DNA of 22,507 bases from NCBI GenBank assembly GCA_025453925.1, contig JALOPK010000046.1, positions 1 through 22,507 on the forward strand, written 5' to 3'. The DNA comes from Candidatus Eiseniibacteriota bacterium. Its GTDB lineage: Bacteria; JAFGKV01. The notes beneath the pieces are model-generated. The model saw only the letters and a list, made by a program, of their open reading frames with translations, was not told the DNA's origin and did not search any database. This document shows positions 1-8,378 of the stretch, piece by piece; positions within the stretch are counted from its first letter, which is position 1, and each line of letters begins with the position of its first letter. A program made the translations under genes and the position numbers.

Positions 1-1036
1 GGGGCGAAGAGCAGAATCGAGGACTCCCGCCCGAACTGGAACGTGTACATCACCATGCATGCGCCCATGAGCCCCGTCAGGAATCCAACTCGCGGCCGCA
101 CGGCGTACTGCAACGCGAGAAACGGTACGAGCCAGGCGAGCCACTGTGGGTGGAAGTAGGTGGTGGCGAACATCGTGTACAGCACCGTGGCACTCCACCG
201 CCAGACTTCATTGACGCCACGGCGCAGAGGCACCTGAGCGGCAGCCAGGTAGATCAAAAAGAGGGCCAAAGGGAAGAGGTAGATCACGTCAGACTGGAGC
301 AGCGGCACGTACGCCGCGAACAGGAAGACCCGGTGAGGCATGGTGAGCAGGCTCGCCAGTTCGGCACTGTCGCGGAAGGCCGGCAATGAGGAGGACACGA
401 GAAGCTGTATGGAGAGAATCAGCAGGAGGGGCGCCATCAACCAGCCGAGCATGATCCAGCGCTCACGCCCGCTCCGGGGAACCAGCCATAGAAACAGCGG
501 CACGAGCAAGGCCGCGTAGAATCTGGTGACGACGGCGCCCACCAAGGCGACAAGAGCTGCCACCGGCTTGTCGCGGTGCAAGCCCGCCAGGGCGAGCGCG
601 ATCAGCAAAATGGGGAAGCTCTCGTAGCGGCCATACAGATGGATGCCGTAGTGCAGAAATGGATTCCTGAGCCTTTAGGTGGTCACCGAACGCCGTCGTA
701 GGGGGGGGATCACCGTTAGGAGCACGGGCAGGGCGCCTAGTTCTGCGACCAGGTTGGATGGCGGGCGAGCATTCTCCACCCGGCCGCGTCGTCGAAGGGA
801 TGAATCCAGAGCTCATGGGGAATCAGTCCGGTGAGCCGGAGAACCCCCAGCCAGGCGGCGTGGACCAGGTGAACCAGCGCCTGGTTGTGCTCAATGGGTT
901 GCCCATGATATGCGAGAAGATGGGCGCGCCAGTACACCGCGTAGAGATCGCCATGGAACCCCACCCCCATCAGCACCAGCCGCAACAGGAGCGCCGCGGC
1001 GAAAACCGGGCCGCGCGCGGGGATCCTGTTCACCAT
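1..1036 (-). pseudogene. Polytopic GT-C/mannosyltransferase-like membrane protein, frameshifted, cut by left edge
   Basis: Reading starts at the ATG at 1036, which overlaps the stop of the upstream membrane-protein gene by 7 nt. The first frame gives about 99 residues with a hydrophobic N-terminal segment (FAAALLLRLVLMGVGF) and ends at a TAG at 737-739. Coding character then moves to another frame (NLVAELGALPVLLTVIPP), hits a TAA at 675-677, and resumes in that same frame as NPFLHYGIHLYGRYESFP. From there it is an uninterrupted, strongly hydrophobic membrane protein to the left edge. The NPFLHYGIHLYGRYESFP stretch resembles the conserved loop of bacterial GT-C glycosyltransferases (GT87/DUF2029-like); this family call is tentative. 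A run of eight G at 701-708 lies in the broken part, and some residues expected between the two halves seem missing. It could be a decayed gene or an assembly error. It probably acted in the inner membrane on a polyprenyl-linked sugar. Confidence 0.6.
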
Positions 1037-2616
1037 ATCGTACTCGGTGAGAGGGATCCGAAGTCACGCCACAGATTCACGATCCGAACTCCGTTGTAGA
1101 GAGCGGTCGCTGCCAGCACCAGCGCCAGTGCCTTCCGAAATCGGGGATGCTGTTGGACAAGAAGTTGTGCGGTGACCGCCATGGGCACAATGGTGAGCAT
1201 CAGGTGCTTGGTCTGACGCCAGTCGGTCAACGACCCGAGCACCCAGCCCAGAAGCGCCCATGACGCAAGCCAGCGGGTGGGCCCCGACCTCGTGAATCCC
1301 CATACCACCCCGCCGATTCCCAAGGCCAGCAGCGGCGGGCTGAGGTTGCGCGCCCACTCAAGCCAGAGCCCGCCTACACCGGGGTACCACCCGGGGCCGT
1401 GCGCGCCGAGACTCACGTCCCGGAGGAGAAACCGGTCGCGGAAGTCGTAGTAGAAGTGATCGCGAAGAAAGGTCGACCAATCGACCGAGGCGCCATACGC
1501 CCACCAGACGGCAGTCCCCGCCACGACACCCCACAGCCATGGATCCAGGAAGAGGCGGCGGATACCTCGTACTCCGCAACCCGCCACGCGCCACGCGGCG
1601 TAGGCCACGGGGATGTAGAGCATCTTCTGGTTGACCAGCGCCAACAGGACTCCCGCAAGAAACCGCACGCTGGAGGGCGCAGGTCTCAAGACCAGGAGCG
1701 CCCCTAGAGCAAGCAAAGCGGTGCTGGGGGTCGTAAACCCGGCATACCCCATGCGCACGAACACCTCGGGAATCAGAAGATACGAAAGGCCACCCACGAG
1801 CACCGTGGCTGGGCTGGCTCCGAGATGCCGCGCGACGTCCGCAATCAAGACCGGTGCGATGATCGCGTAGAACGACGTCAGTGCCCGTATTCCCGCCACC
1901 AGCTCCGGGTGAAGCTCAAAACTCTCGATATCGCTTCGCCGGAATCTCCTCACGGCCCATGGTGGCTCTCCGAGCAACTCGACGATTCGTCCACTCTGCC
2001 AGTAGAATTGCGCCTGTTCGAGGCGATCCATCAACAGCAGGACGAATCCCGCCTGCAGATGAAGCAGTGGCGGTTTCGAGAAGATGTAGGCGAAGTGCGT
2101 CTCGGTGCCGTAGGGCTTTCCGTGCTGCACGTAGCCATAGACCGGGTTGGCGATGACCATATCCTGGTCCTGCTGGGGCGGAACCACCCACCGCGCCGAG
2201 CTGAAGGCGAGCACACTCGCAGCGACGATGAGTACGGTCCGCCACATGCCTGAGGACTCGACCGACCGCCGTAGAAGGCGCGGGAGTTCGAGAAGGTGAT
2301 GCCGACGGGTCATCCAGGCCACAACAAGAAGTGCCCAGAGGAACCCCCATGCATGCGCGGCGGTGAGGTGAACCCCTCCGAGGCGGGCCAGGAACAGACC
2401 GGCCACGAGGATACCGGAGCTGGTTGCCCCGGTCATCGCCCAGTAGCTCCAGCCGAGGCCGTCCCGTGGCCTGATGAACAGGATCCCCGGAAATGCCAGA
2501 ATCATGAACGGAATGAGGATCATCGACGTGGGCCCGAAGGGTGCCATCCCGGCGCTGAGTTGGGCGGCTGCCAGCGGGGCGCAGCTCAAGGCGCCGGCGC
2601 GGATCAGGTTGCGCAT
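1030..2616 (-). CDS. Polytopic membrane protein, GT-C / PMT_2-like glycosyltransferase candidate
   Basis: The 528-residue product has many hydrophobic segments throughout, so it is an integral inner-membrane protein. After the first four or five segments there is a loop at about 146-190 (VVPPQQDQDMVIANPVYGY, then FSKPPLLHLQAG). An SKPPLLH-type loop following an acidic stretch is typical of PMT_2/ArnT-like GT-C glycosyltransferases, which use polyprenyl-phosphate sugars. The charged periplasmic loops and lack of a transporter signature fit this, but no substrate can be named. The ATG start lies 9 nt after the ftsY stop and lacks an obvious Shine-Dalgarno, so translation may depend on coupling. 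The 3' end overlaps the start of the next, broken GT-C gene by 7 nt, suggesting that the pair worked together. Membrane glycosyltransferase is likely; exact family is uncertain. Confidence 0.7.
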   Translation of the reverse strand: MRNLIRAGALSCAPLAAAQLSAGMAPFGPTSMILIPFMILAFPGILFIRPRDGLGWSYWAMTGATSSGILVAGLFLARLGGVHLTAAHAWGFLWALLVVAWMTRRHHLLELPRLLRRSVESSGMWRTVLIVAASVLAFSSARWVVPPQQDQDMVIANPVYGYVQHGKPYGTETHFAYIFSKPPLLHLQAGFVLLLMDRLEQAQFYWQSGRIVELLGEPPWAVRRFRRSDIESFELHPELVAGIRALTSFYAIIAPVLIADVARHLGASPATVLVGGLSYLLIPEVFVRMGYAGFTTPSTALLALGALLVLRPAPSSVRFLAGVLLALVNQKMLYIPVAYAAWRVAGCGVRGIRRLFLDPWLWGVVAGTAVWWAYGASVDWSTFLRDHFYYDFRDRFLLRDVSLGAHGPGWYPGVGGLWLEWARNLSPPLLALGIGGVVWGFTRSGPTRWLASWALLGWVLGSLTDWRQTKHLMLTIVPMAVTAQLLVQQHPRFRKALALVLAATALYNGVRIVNLWRDFGSLSPSTIW

Positions 2617-2625
2617 GTGCGGCGA

Positions 2626-3549
2626 TCAATCGGGGGAGATCAGCGCGTCAACGAACTCCTCGGGGTGGAAGACCTCAATGTCATCCATGCCTTCGCCGAC
2701 GCCCAGCCATCGTACGGGAAGCCCGAGGTCTCGCGACAGAGGGAGCACCACACCCCCGCGGGCGGTCCCGTCCAGTTTCGCCACCACAATACCGGTCACT
2801 TCCAGGGCCTGGTGGAATTCACGGGCCTGGGCGATGGCGTTCTGCCCCATGGTGGCATCGACCACCAGCAACACCTCGTGCGGCGCCCCGGAGTGTGCCT
2901 TTCCGATGACCCGACGGATCTTAATCAGCTCCTGCATCAGGTTGACCTTGGTGTGGAGCCTTCCCGCCGTGTCCAGGATGACGACATCGTGGCCGCGCGC
3001 TCTTGCTGCCGTCACCGCATCATACGCCACGCTGGCAGGGTCGGCCCCGGGTCTCTGGGCCAGGAGATCGGCCCCGGTTCGCCCCGCCCATGCCGCCAGC
3101 TGCTCGACGGCGGCTGCGCGGAACGTGTCTGCGGCGCCAAGGAGTACGCGTTGTCCGGACTGCACGTAGCGGTGGGCGAGCTTGGCGATGGTTGTGGTCT
3201 TGCCGCCGCCATTGACTCCCACGACCAGAATCACAAGGGGGTGGATGACTGGTGTCGCCGGCACCGGGACTGGCGGCACGGACGCAAGGATACCCACCAT
3301 TCGCTCCCGCACCACGCTCATCAGGGAATCCCAGTCGGCGCCAGGGTGCGACGCGAGGTAGGAGTGAAGATCGGCCCGAATAGCTCGGGCCGATTCGCCA
3401 CCGATGTCCGCTTGAATGAGAAGCTCCTCGATCTCATCGAGAAGTTCCTCAGATTCCCCGGAACGTGACGAGCGCAGAACCTGGAGCCCCTGACCTAGGA
3501 GCAGGCGGGTCTTGGAGAGCCCCACCTTGAGACGTTGAAACGGATTCAT
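2626..3549 (-). CDS. ftsY: Signal recognition particle receptor FtsY
   Basis: This is the SRP receptor GTPase, which docks ribosome-SRP complexes at the inner membrane for co-translational insertion. The 307-residue product is a compact NG-domain form without the long acidic A domain of E. coli. The N domain starts FQRLKVGLSKTR (4-15). The G domain shows the P-loop GVNGGGKTTT (111-120), DTFRAAAVEQLAAW (141-154), DTAGR (193-197), AKLDGTARGG (257-266) and the closing GVGEGMDDIEVFHPEEFVDAL (283-303). The P-loop has Gly where many FtsY proteins have Val or Thr (GVNGxGKTT). I chose the ATG at 3549 because the protein from there matches the normal FtsY N-terminus and GAGG lies 9 nt upstream; a longer frame to 3699 adds only non-conserved sequence. 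It is first in a minus-strand unit followed by two membrane glycosyltransferase-like genes. Confidence 0.96.
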   Translation of the reverse strand: MNPFQRLKVGLSKTRLLLGQGLQVLRSSRSGESEELLDEIEELLIQADIGGESARAIRADLHSYLASHPGADWDSLMSVVRERMVGILASVPPVPVPATPVIHPLVILVVGVNGGGKTTTIAKLAHRYVQSGQRVLLGAADTFRAAAVEQLAAWAGRTGADLLAQRPGADPASVAYDAVTAARARGHDVVILDTAGRLHTKVNLMQELIKIRRVIGKAHSGAPHEVLLVVDATMGQNAIAQAREFHQALEVTGIVVAKLDGTARGGVVLPLSRDLGLPVRWLGVGEGMDDIEVFHPEEFVDALISPD

Positions 3550-3872
3550 GCCTATGAGCCTCAGCTTGGGTGTAATCGCACAAGGTGGCATGCCTGCCCG
3601 CGAAGGGCAAGCATGCTCGCCATCTCCGCGGCGGCAGTCGCGGAAGGAGTCCCGCCCGACGCGTTCCATAACCCGCGCCTCCCGGCCGCGTCGATTCACC
3701 GCGAAGTGTTGGGGGTGCGGCCCAGGCCCCTCTCAGAGAATTGCGCGACTCGCCTCGTTTCCTCGCCTCTGCGAACCCATTCAGCCTCGTCGCGCGTACA
3801 CCGCCTTCCTGCGTCCCACGGAACGGGTTCAAGGAGCCCGTCGCCATGTCGTCGCCACGCGGCGAAGACCTT

Positions 3873-3924
3873 GCAGGAAGGCCTGACCATCCAAGCAATC
3901 GTGTGAATGATGAGGCCTTCCTGC
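3873..3924. repeat. Perfect 12+12 bp inverted repeat with 28 nt loop
   Basis: The left arm GCAGGAAGGCCT (3873-3884) is the exact reverse complement of the right arm AGGCCTTCCTGC (3913-3924). The arms do not extend further in or out. The right arm ends directly at the putative -35 element of the downstream regulator gene. It may be a two-site operator, a transcription terminator-like hairpin without a T run, or a relic of a mobile repeat. Direct observation; function unknown. Confidence 0.75.
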
Positions 3925-3953
3925 TTGACTCCCGCACAACACGAGACAATATT
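3925..3953 (+). promoter_or_regulatory. Candidate sigma70-type promoter of the mucR-type gene
   Basis: TTGACT (3925-3930) is separated by 17 nt from AATATT (3948-3953), a 5/6 match to the -35 and 4/6 match to the -10 consensus. It lies about 130 nt upstream of the regulator start codon. The -10 falls inside the palindrome at 3945-3956, as expected for a repressed or self-regulated promoter. Inference from motif match only. Confidence 0.4.
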
Positions 3954-3956
3954 GTC
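3945..3956. promoter_or_regulatory. Palindrome GACAATATTGTC, possible operator
   Basis: This is a perfect 12 bp palindrome with an AT-rich centre covering the putative -10 element of the regulator gene. Ros/MucR proteins bind AT-rich sites with T-A steps and often control their own genes, so autoregulation is a reasonable guess. Another dyad-binding repressor would fit the symmetric shape equally well. Confidence 0.4.
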
Positions 3957-4068
3957 AAGTAGAGCCCATTCCCGAGCATGTTACTATGCCGGGGAACTGT
4001 ACGGCATACGCAATCCAGAGTCCCAGTGCAATCGTTTGTGGTCCCCCGCGTCGAGTGCACTGCTGCAC

Positions 4069-4075
4069 AGGAGGT
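4069..4075 (+). promoter_or_regulatory. Ribosome binding site fixing the mucR-type start
   Basis: AGGAGGT is a full anti-Shine-Dalgarno match, 6 nt before the ATG at 4082. It argues against the longer in-frame ATG at 3986, whose extra residues look non-coding. Confidence 0.8.
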
Positions 4076-4081
4076 AATCCA

Positions 4082-4528
4082 ATGGAAAAGACACTCGTTC
4101 AGATGACGGCAGAAATCGTGGCCGCCCAGGCAGGCTCCGGCCGAGTATCTCCGGATGAACTCGCAGTATCCATTCATCAGGTATACGATGCACTGGTAGA
4201 AATACACGACAAAGAACAATGTGCGAGGACTGAGCCAGAAGGAGAGATCACGGGACTCCCCCACCTGCGCGGGAATCCCCAGAAGTCGGTGACACGAACG
4301 ATGGTTATCTGTCTCGAATGCGGGATGAAGTTCAAGCAGCTCACCACGCGACACCTTGTTACCCACGGACTCAACCCGATGGAGTATCGTGCGAAATGGG
4401 GATTCTCGAAGCGCCAGCCGCTTGTTGCCCGACAGTTGTCCGCGCAGCGTCGAAGGACCGCATTGGACAATCAACTGGGCGAGCGTCTGGCCGCCGCCCG
4501 CCGCCGGAAGCTCGCAGAGCAGGTCTGA
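4082..4528 (+). CDS. MucR/Ros-family zinc-finger transcriptional regulator
   Basis: This small DNA-binding protein of the Ros/MucR family acts in the cytoplasm as a transcription regulator, in known members of exopolysaccharide and surface genes. The 148 residues have the family layout. The N-terminal oligomerisation part (about 4-40) includes MTAEIVAAQAGSG. The C2H2 zinc finger has C77, C80, H91 and H95 in CLECGMKFKQLTTRHLVTH. Then follow GLNPMEYRAKWGF (96-108) and the family-typical QRR around 122-124, with a basic C-terminal tail. Length is normal for MucR (about 140-150). The start is fixed by a perfect Shine-Dalgarno. It is transcribed divergently from ftsY and lies 246 nt upstream of the ten-gene plus-strand run, which includes envelope sugar genes it might control; no binding sites there were identified. 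Family confidence is high, targets unknown. Confidence 0.92.
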   Translation: MEKTLVQMTAEIVAAQAGSGRVSPDELAVSIHQVYDALVEIHDKEQCARTEPEGEITGLPHLRGNPQKSVTRTMVICLECGMKFKQLTTRHLVTHGLNPMEYRAKWGFSKRQPLVARQLSAQRRRTALDNQLGERLAAARRRKLAEQV

Positions 4529-4536
4529 GCGCCAAC

Positions 4537-4555
4537 TGCCACAATCCCCGTGGCA
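4537..4555 (+). terminator. Hairpin just after mucR-type gene, weak terminator candidate
   Basis: TGCCAC (4537-4542) and GTGGCA (4550-4555) form a perfect 6 bp stem with a 7 nt loop, 8 nt after the regulator's stop codon. No T run follows, so it is at best a weak intrinsic terminator or an mRNA 3' end structure. The remaining DNA to 4774 holds no gene I can support. Confidence 0.35.
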
Positions 4556-4774
4556 TCCGACCGCCGCTGCCTCTCACGCACTGGTGTCGATCGATCGGTG
4601 AGCTGTCGCGACAACATTCACGCTCTTGGCGCCGTGCCGCTGGCTTCTCCCGCCGGTCTCGGTGCGTCAACGCACGTGCGCCATTGGGCGGGCACCCACG
4701 GGAAAGACGCCCGATCTTCACGGAAGACATCCGAGCTTCCCTGAGACTATGGGTGCACATGAACGGAATCCGAC

Positions 4775-5608
4775 GTGCAGAGTACGCCGCTGGCTGACGC
4801 CCACTGTCATCTGGATCAACTCGCCGATCCGGATGCCGACATCCAGGCCGCGCTCACCGCAGGCGTGACGCGGATGCTCTCGTGCAGCGAAGACCCGGAC
4901 TCGATGCGGGCGACGCTCGAGTTATCGGGTCGATATCCCGGGGTTGTCCTGCCCGGGCTGGGTCTTCATCCGGCCGTCGCCGTTCATCTGGACGATGGCG
5001 CCGTGGACGCGAGCTTGTCTTTCCTCCAGGATCGTCTTGACTCTGCCGCCTTCGTCGGCGAAGTCGGACTTGACTATCTCCACGCCGGAACCCAGCTGGA
5101 GAGAGACCGGCAGAACGTGATTCTCAAGGAACTACTTGGCCTCGCCGCCAGAGCACGCCTGCCTGTCTGCCTCCACTCCCGCCGGGCCGAGCGCGAGGTT
5201 CTTGAGGTGGCGGTGGTGTCGTGCGAAGAGTCAGGGTTGCCCGTGCTCCTCCACTGGTTCACCCATTCCGTGAAGCTGGCCCGCAGGGCATCTTCCGTTC
5301 CGCTGATATACATGTCGGCCGGTCCTTCCGTCCTGCACAATCCGGCAGCAATGGCGGTCGCCGCGGCCATTGCCGCGGAGCGCCTTTTGGTCGAGACCGA
5401 CGCGCCTGTGCCGTTTGGAGGCGAGTCTGCGAGACCGGCGTGGATCCCCCGGGTCGTCCAGGCCATTGCGTGTGCGCGGGGCCTCCCGGAAGGAGAACTG
5501 CGCAGTATGCTTGACCAGAACCTGGAGCGGTTCCTCTATTCATCGAGATCATGGTCCCCACACCCGCCCTCCGGGAGTACGCATGAAATGCCGGCCAGAT
5601 TCGCCTGA
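4775..5608 (+). CDS. TatD-family metal-dependent hydrolase (DNase/deoxyribonuclease-like)
   Basis: TatD-family enzymes are cytoplasmic TIM-barrel metallohydrolases; characterised members are 3'-5' exonucleases acting in DNA repair or processing. The 277-residue product has the metal ligands in order: HxH (H10, H12 in DAHCHLD), the Glu in GEVGLDY, His in CLHSR, His in LLHWFT and Asp in ETDAPVPFGG. Those motifs and the length match TatD/YcfH proteins, though the C-terminal 20-25 residues are not conserved family sequence. The start is GTG; the upstream ATG at 4759 is out of frame. It opens the plus-strand ten-gene run, and its 3' end overlaps the following ACT-like gene by 26 nt, so they are probably co-translated. 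Confidence 0.9.
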   Translation: MQSTPLADAHCHLDQLADPDADIQAALTAGVTRMLSCSEDPDSMRATLELSGRYPGVVLPGLGLHPAVAVHLDDGAVDASLSFLQDRLDSAAFVGEVGLDYLHAGTQLERDRQNVILKELLGLAARARLPVCLHSRRAEREVLEVAVVSCEESGLPVLLHWFTHSVKLARRASSVPLIYMSAGPSVLHNPAAMAVAAAIAAERLLVETDAPVPFGGESARPAWIPRVVQAIACARGLPEGELRSMLDQNLERFLYSSRSWSPHPPSGSTHEMPARFA

Positions 5609-7412
5609 CCCGAGAGCGCAGTGCGGCAGCGCTCTCACCCTTACGGCCACAAGGGCGTTCTTCCCGGCGCGGCATGAACTCCGCCTTCTTCGGGCCGCCT
5701 GTGCCGCGTGGCGGCAATCGCCCCGAGGTGTCGCGGTGGAGATTCTCCGCTATCGGCCGCACGCCCGGCATGGGTTCCGCCACGTCACTGCATTCGCGGT
5801 CATGTCAGACGACTGGCCCGGCATGGGAGAAGCCTGCCTGGGTGTTGTCCATGAACGGAGCTGGAACGTCCACTTCGCCCATGGACTCGTCCTCCGCGAA
5901 CGGGGCGTGGAAATCGGCGTCTTTGTCATGGCGCTGTGCCTGGCGACCGACGAGGAAGTCCGGCGCCTTGACGATGAACTTGAGGACATCACCGAACAGC
6001 TCCGCAGACTCGGCATCGGACGGCGGGCGAAGATGATTCTGCTGGCCCGCGAGGCGAAGAAGCTCAAAGCGCTCACGCGCGTCATCGAAGAACTCGCGCA
6101 TGTCTGCTCCGATCAGGAGCTGCAGGATATCACCGCTCCGCTCGGCGAATGTGCCAAGTTCTTCGGGGGGCGTTCCGACGAGTACCTCGCCGCATGGCCG
6201 CCGGAAGAACTCGCTCATCAGGTGGTGGCGAACTATCGTCTCCTCCAGAAGGTGCGGGGATCGGGTGGACTTGGGCTCGTCGTTGTCGAATCTCGCCGCG
6301 CTGCCCGGGAGACCCGCACATGTCTCACCATCGTTGGACTCCGGCGTGACGTGTCGGTCGAGGAGTGTCTACGGGTGGTGGGAGACACGCTGGGGTTCTA
6401 TGAGCAGTACCATCTGATGGACTTCGCCACGAGAGACGGGCTCGTCCTCATTCGACTCGAGATCGGCCCGGGCGAAGGCCGACGCCTGTCCAGTCTGCAG
6501 CATACCCAACTGGAGCGCAAGCTGAGCGAACTGATTTCGGGGAGAAGAGCCGCGTGGGCGTACCGGATCGAATCGCGGGGAGGGTTCGAGCAGTATGCCC
6601 GCGCCATCATACCGCTACTGATGAAAGAGCAAGGAACCAGTGGTCTCACCCAGGTATACATGGCCCTCACCTCCCGGGAAGCCACGTCAGCCGGGTTCAA
6701 GCTCATTTTCGTCTATGCAGCATCCTTGGCCGATATCCGGCCCGCCCATCGGTTCCCCGAACTCCTCCAGAGCATCCCGGGTGTCAGCATCGACTCTGTC
6801 GTGCCGGCGCGGACAGTCGGCGCCCAGCGTTTCTTCATCATGAACATCACCGTTGATCTGGGGCAGTTTGACGACACCGAAGGCGTTTACGTCGCGATCA
6901 AGGAGAGGATTCGAGAGGTATTCCCGGCCTTCAGGGATTTCGACGAGGGCATGCGCCGGCTGGAGACTACCCGTCTGAAAGACATCGAGAAGGCGTTTCC
7001 CGAACGGCACCAGCCCTTGGCTGCGAAAGTGTTCTACTCCTGGGACGAGTTTTCACGCCTCGGCATGCGCCATGAAGAAATGCTCATACTCATAGGCCTG
7101 GCGCTCGATGCTGTTGAGCGGTTCGGCGCCCCTAGCGAGCCGGGTCAGCACCCGGTGGTTGCCCATGAGATCGTCCGGAATGCCGAGGGCCTGCCCGCCA
7201 CCACGTTGATCGCCGTGGCCTCGGAGCCGGGCTACGGCATACCGGCATGCGTCTCGCGACTTCAGGTGCGGGCCGAAGTCACCGTCAGCCAAATGCGCTA
7301 TGGCGATGCGGATCTCATGCTCTGCCGCGTCGTCGGTCAGGGCGGGGCTCCCCTCGACCTCGCGGCGGTTCGAGAGGTCGTCGCCCGGCTTGGGGAGGGC
7401 GCCGCTGCGTAG
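5583..7412 (+). CDS. Large protein with ACT-like domains, function unknown
   Basis: I do not recognise a named family for this 609-residue protein. The clearest part is an ACT-like segment at about 66-120: HVTAFAVMSDDWPGMGEACL has the usual beta strand then D-x-PG turn, followed by helix and strands ending in EIGVFVMAL. A helical charged stretch follows (123-180). Two later alpha/beta segments, about 226-295 and 352-430, have ACT-like strand-helix-strand spacing but are less certain. The series of ACT-like units with helical linkers recalls the regulatory N-terminal half of the 180 kDa NAD-dependent glutamate dehydrogenases, but no dehydrogenase domain follows. It may be a stand-alone amino-acid sensor. 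The ATG at 5583 has GGGAG 5 nt upstream and overlaps tatD; the open frame runs further upstream without conserved sequence. No signal peptide or membrane segment is seen. Confidence 0.65.
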   Translation: MKCRPDSPDPRAQCGSALTLTATRAFFPARHELRLLRAACAAWRQSPRGVAVEILRYRPHARHGFRHVTAFAVMSDDWPGMGEACLGVVHERSWNVHFAHGLVLRERGVEIGVFVMALCLATDEEVRRLDDELEDITEQLRRLGIGRRAKMILLAREAKKLKALTRVIEELAHVCSDQELQDITAPLGECAKFFGGRSDEYLAAWPPEELAHQVVANYRLLQKVRGSGGLGLVVVESRRAARETRTCLTIVGLRRDVSVEECLRVVGDTLGFYEQYHLMDFATRDGLVLIRLEIGPGEGRRLSSLQHTQLERKLSELISGRRAAWAYRIESRGGFEQYARAIIPLLMKEQGTSGLTQVYMALTSREATSAGFKLIFVYAASLADIRPAHRFPELLQSIPGVSIDSVVPARTVGAQRFFIMNITVDLGQFDDTEGVYVAIKERIREVFPAFRDFDEGMRRLETTRLKDIEKAFPERHQPLAAKVFYSWDEFSRLGMRHEEMLILIGLALDAVERFGAPSEPGQHPVVAHEIVRNAEGLPATTLIAVASEPGYGIPACVSRLQVRAEVTVSQMRYGDADLMLCRVVGQGGAPLDLAAVREVVARLGEGAAA

Positions 7413-8373
7413 CCGAGCGACCGGTCCGGCCCGGTGGCGGTTCGACTGGTATCTTCAACGGGCATCGGGCGGCGCGCCGCCGGCGTACATCAATCTGGAG
7501 CCCACGAACCGGTGCAATCTCTCCTGCAAGTGGTGCGTATCGTCAGGAGCCCGGGAGGGTGGGCTCCTCGATCTTGCCATCGCCGACGGCATCATTCAGC
7601 AAGCCGTGGAGAGTGGCGTGGGCGAGGTCAGGTTCTTTCTCGCCGGAGAACCGCTTCTCCACCCGCGAATCGGTGAACTGGTTGCCCGGGCCTCTTCCCG
7701 GGGTCTACGCTCAGTCATCCACACCAACGCCATGCTGTTGACCGCCGATCGCTCACGGGCTTTGATCGAGGCCGGCCTGGGGGAGATATCTCTCAGCATC
7801 AATGGCATCGACGAGGCCACGGTGCGCGAGGCTCAGAAAGGCGCGGATCTCGCCAACATGGCCGAGCACGTCCGCGGATTCCTGGCAGCTCGGCGTGCGG
7901 CGGGCAGGAACACTCCTCGCGTGATTCTGCAGATCATCCAATCCCCTCTGGAAATGGCAACCCCCCTCCCGCTTCACCGCCTCCACATGCTATTCGGGAG
8001 CCCCGGGCCGGATCGTGTGCTCCGGCTTGCGCCTCATGGCTGGGGCGGACAGCTTGACAGCTCTGATGTCGTGATCAGGGGTACCCGCTACCATGCGTGC
8101 CAGCCATTGTGGCAGGGGATGAGCGTCGGCTGGGACGGTAGGGTGTTCCTCTGTTGCGCCGATCTCAACGGCACCCAGCCGGTCGGCGATCTTACCCGGC
8201 GGCGCGCGCGGCGCCTGGTCGCGACCAACCAGCGTGCCGACCTGCCCCTCTGCGCGTCCTGCGATGCGGTATGGTGGAAGAGCCACCCGCTGGTGCACGA
8301 CATCCGGCGGGGATTCTGGCGCCTGATGGGTGCGCCGGCTCGAAGGGTTCGGCTTCGCACAGGAAAGAGGTAG
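7390..8373 (+). CDS. Radical SAM protein with C-terminal SPASM/twitch-like cysteines
   Basis: A cytoplasmic radical SAM enzyme of unknown substrate. The 4Fe-4S cluster motif is CNLSCKWC (C42, C46, C49 from the start used here), and AGEPLLHP is the SAM-binding GGEP-type motif. In the C-terminal third, HACQPLW, FLCCADLNG and LPLCASCDAVWW supply at least five cysteines, as in SPASM or twitch domains that bind auxiliary Fe-S clusters. The start is uncertain: ATG codons at 7300 and 7306 would overlap the previous gene by more than 100 nt, so I prefer the TTG at 7390 (23 nt overlap, 327 residues). It is followed after 5 nt by an AlkP-superfamily lipoprotein and then by a second radical SAM protein, which suggests shared work on an envelope molecule. 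Family sure, role unknown. Confidence 0.85.
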   Translation: MGRAPLRSRATGPARWRFDWYLQRASGGAPPAYINLEPTNRCNLSCKWCVSSGAREGGLLDLAIADGIIQQAVESGVGEVRFFLAGEPLLHPRIGELVARASSRGLRSVIHTNAMLLTADRSRALIEAGLGEISLSINGIDEATVREAQKGADLANMAEHVRGFLAARRAAGRNTPRVILQIIQSPLEMATPLPLHRLHMLFGSPGPDRVLRLAPHGWGGQLDSSDVVIRGTRYHACQPLWQGMSVGWDGRVFLCCADLNGTQPVGDLTRRRARRLVATNQRADLPLCASCDAVWWKSHPLVHDIRRGFWRLMGAPARRVRLRTGKR

Positions 8374-8378
8374 CGAAC

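Larger units (their letters stand above)
3550..4081. other. Non-coding region between divergent ftsY and mucR-type gene
   Basis: Short open frames cross this 532 bp stretch on both strands, but none has a ribosome binding site or a recognisable protein. It must hold the minus-strand ftsY promoter and the plus-strand regulator promoter. The visible structures are a perfect inverted repeat (3873-3924), a promoter-like pair (3925-3953), a 12 bp palindrome (3945-3956) and an ideal Shine-Dalgarno (4069-4075). No tRNA-like fold was noticed. Confidence 0.6.

Noticed and set aside
2296-3468. 390-codon plus-strand open frame opposite ftsY and the membrane protein
   Set aside because: Antisense to FtsY G-domain motifs; spans the junction of two real genes.
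3449-4474. 341-codon minus-strand frame across the ftsY upstream region and mucR-type gene
   Set aside because: It runs antisense through a MucR zinc finger and out of frame through FtsY; composition is not protein-like.
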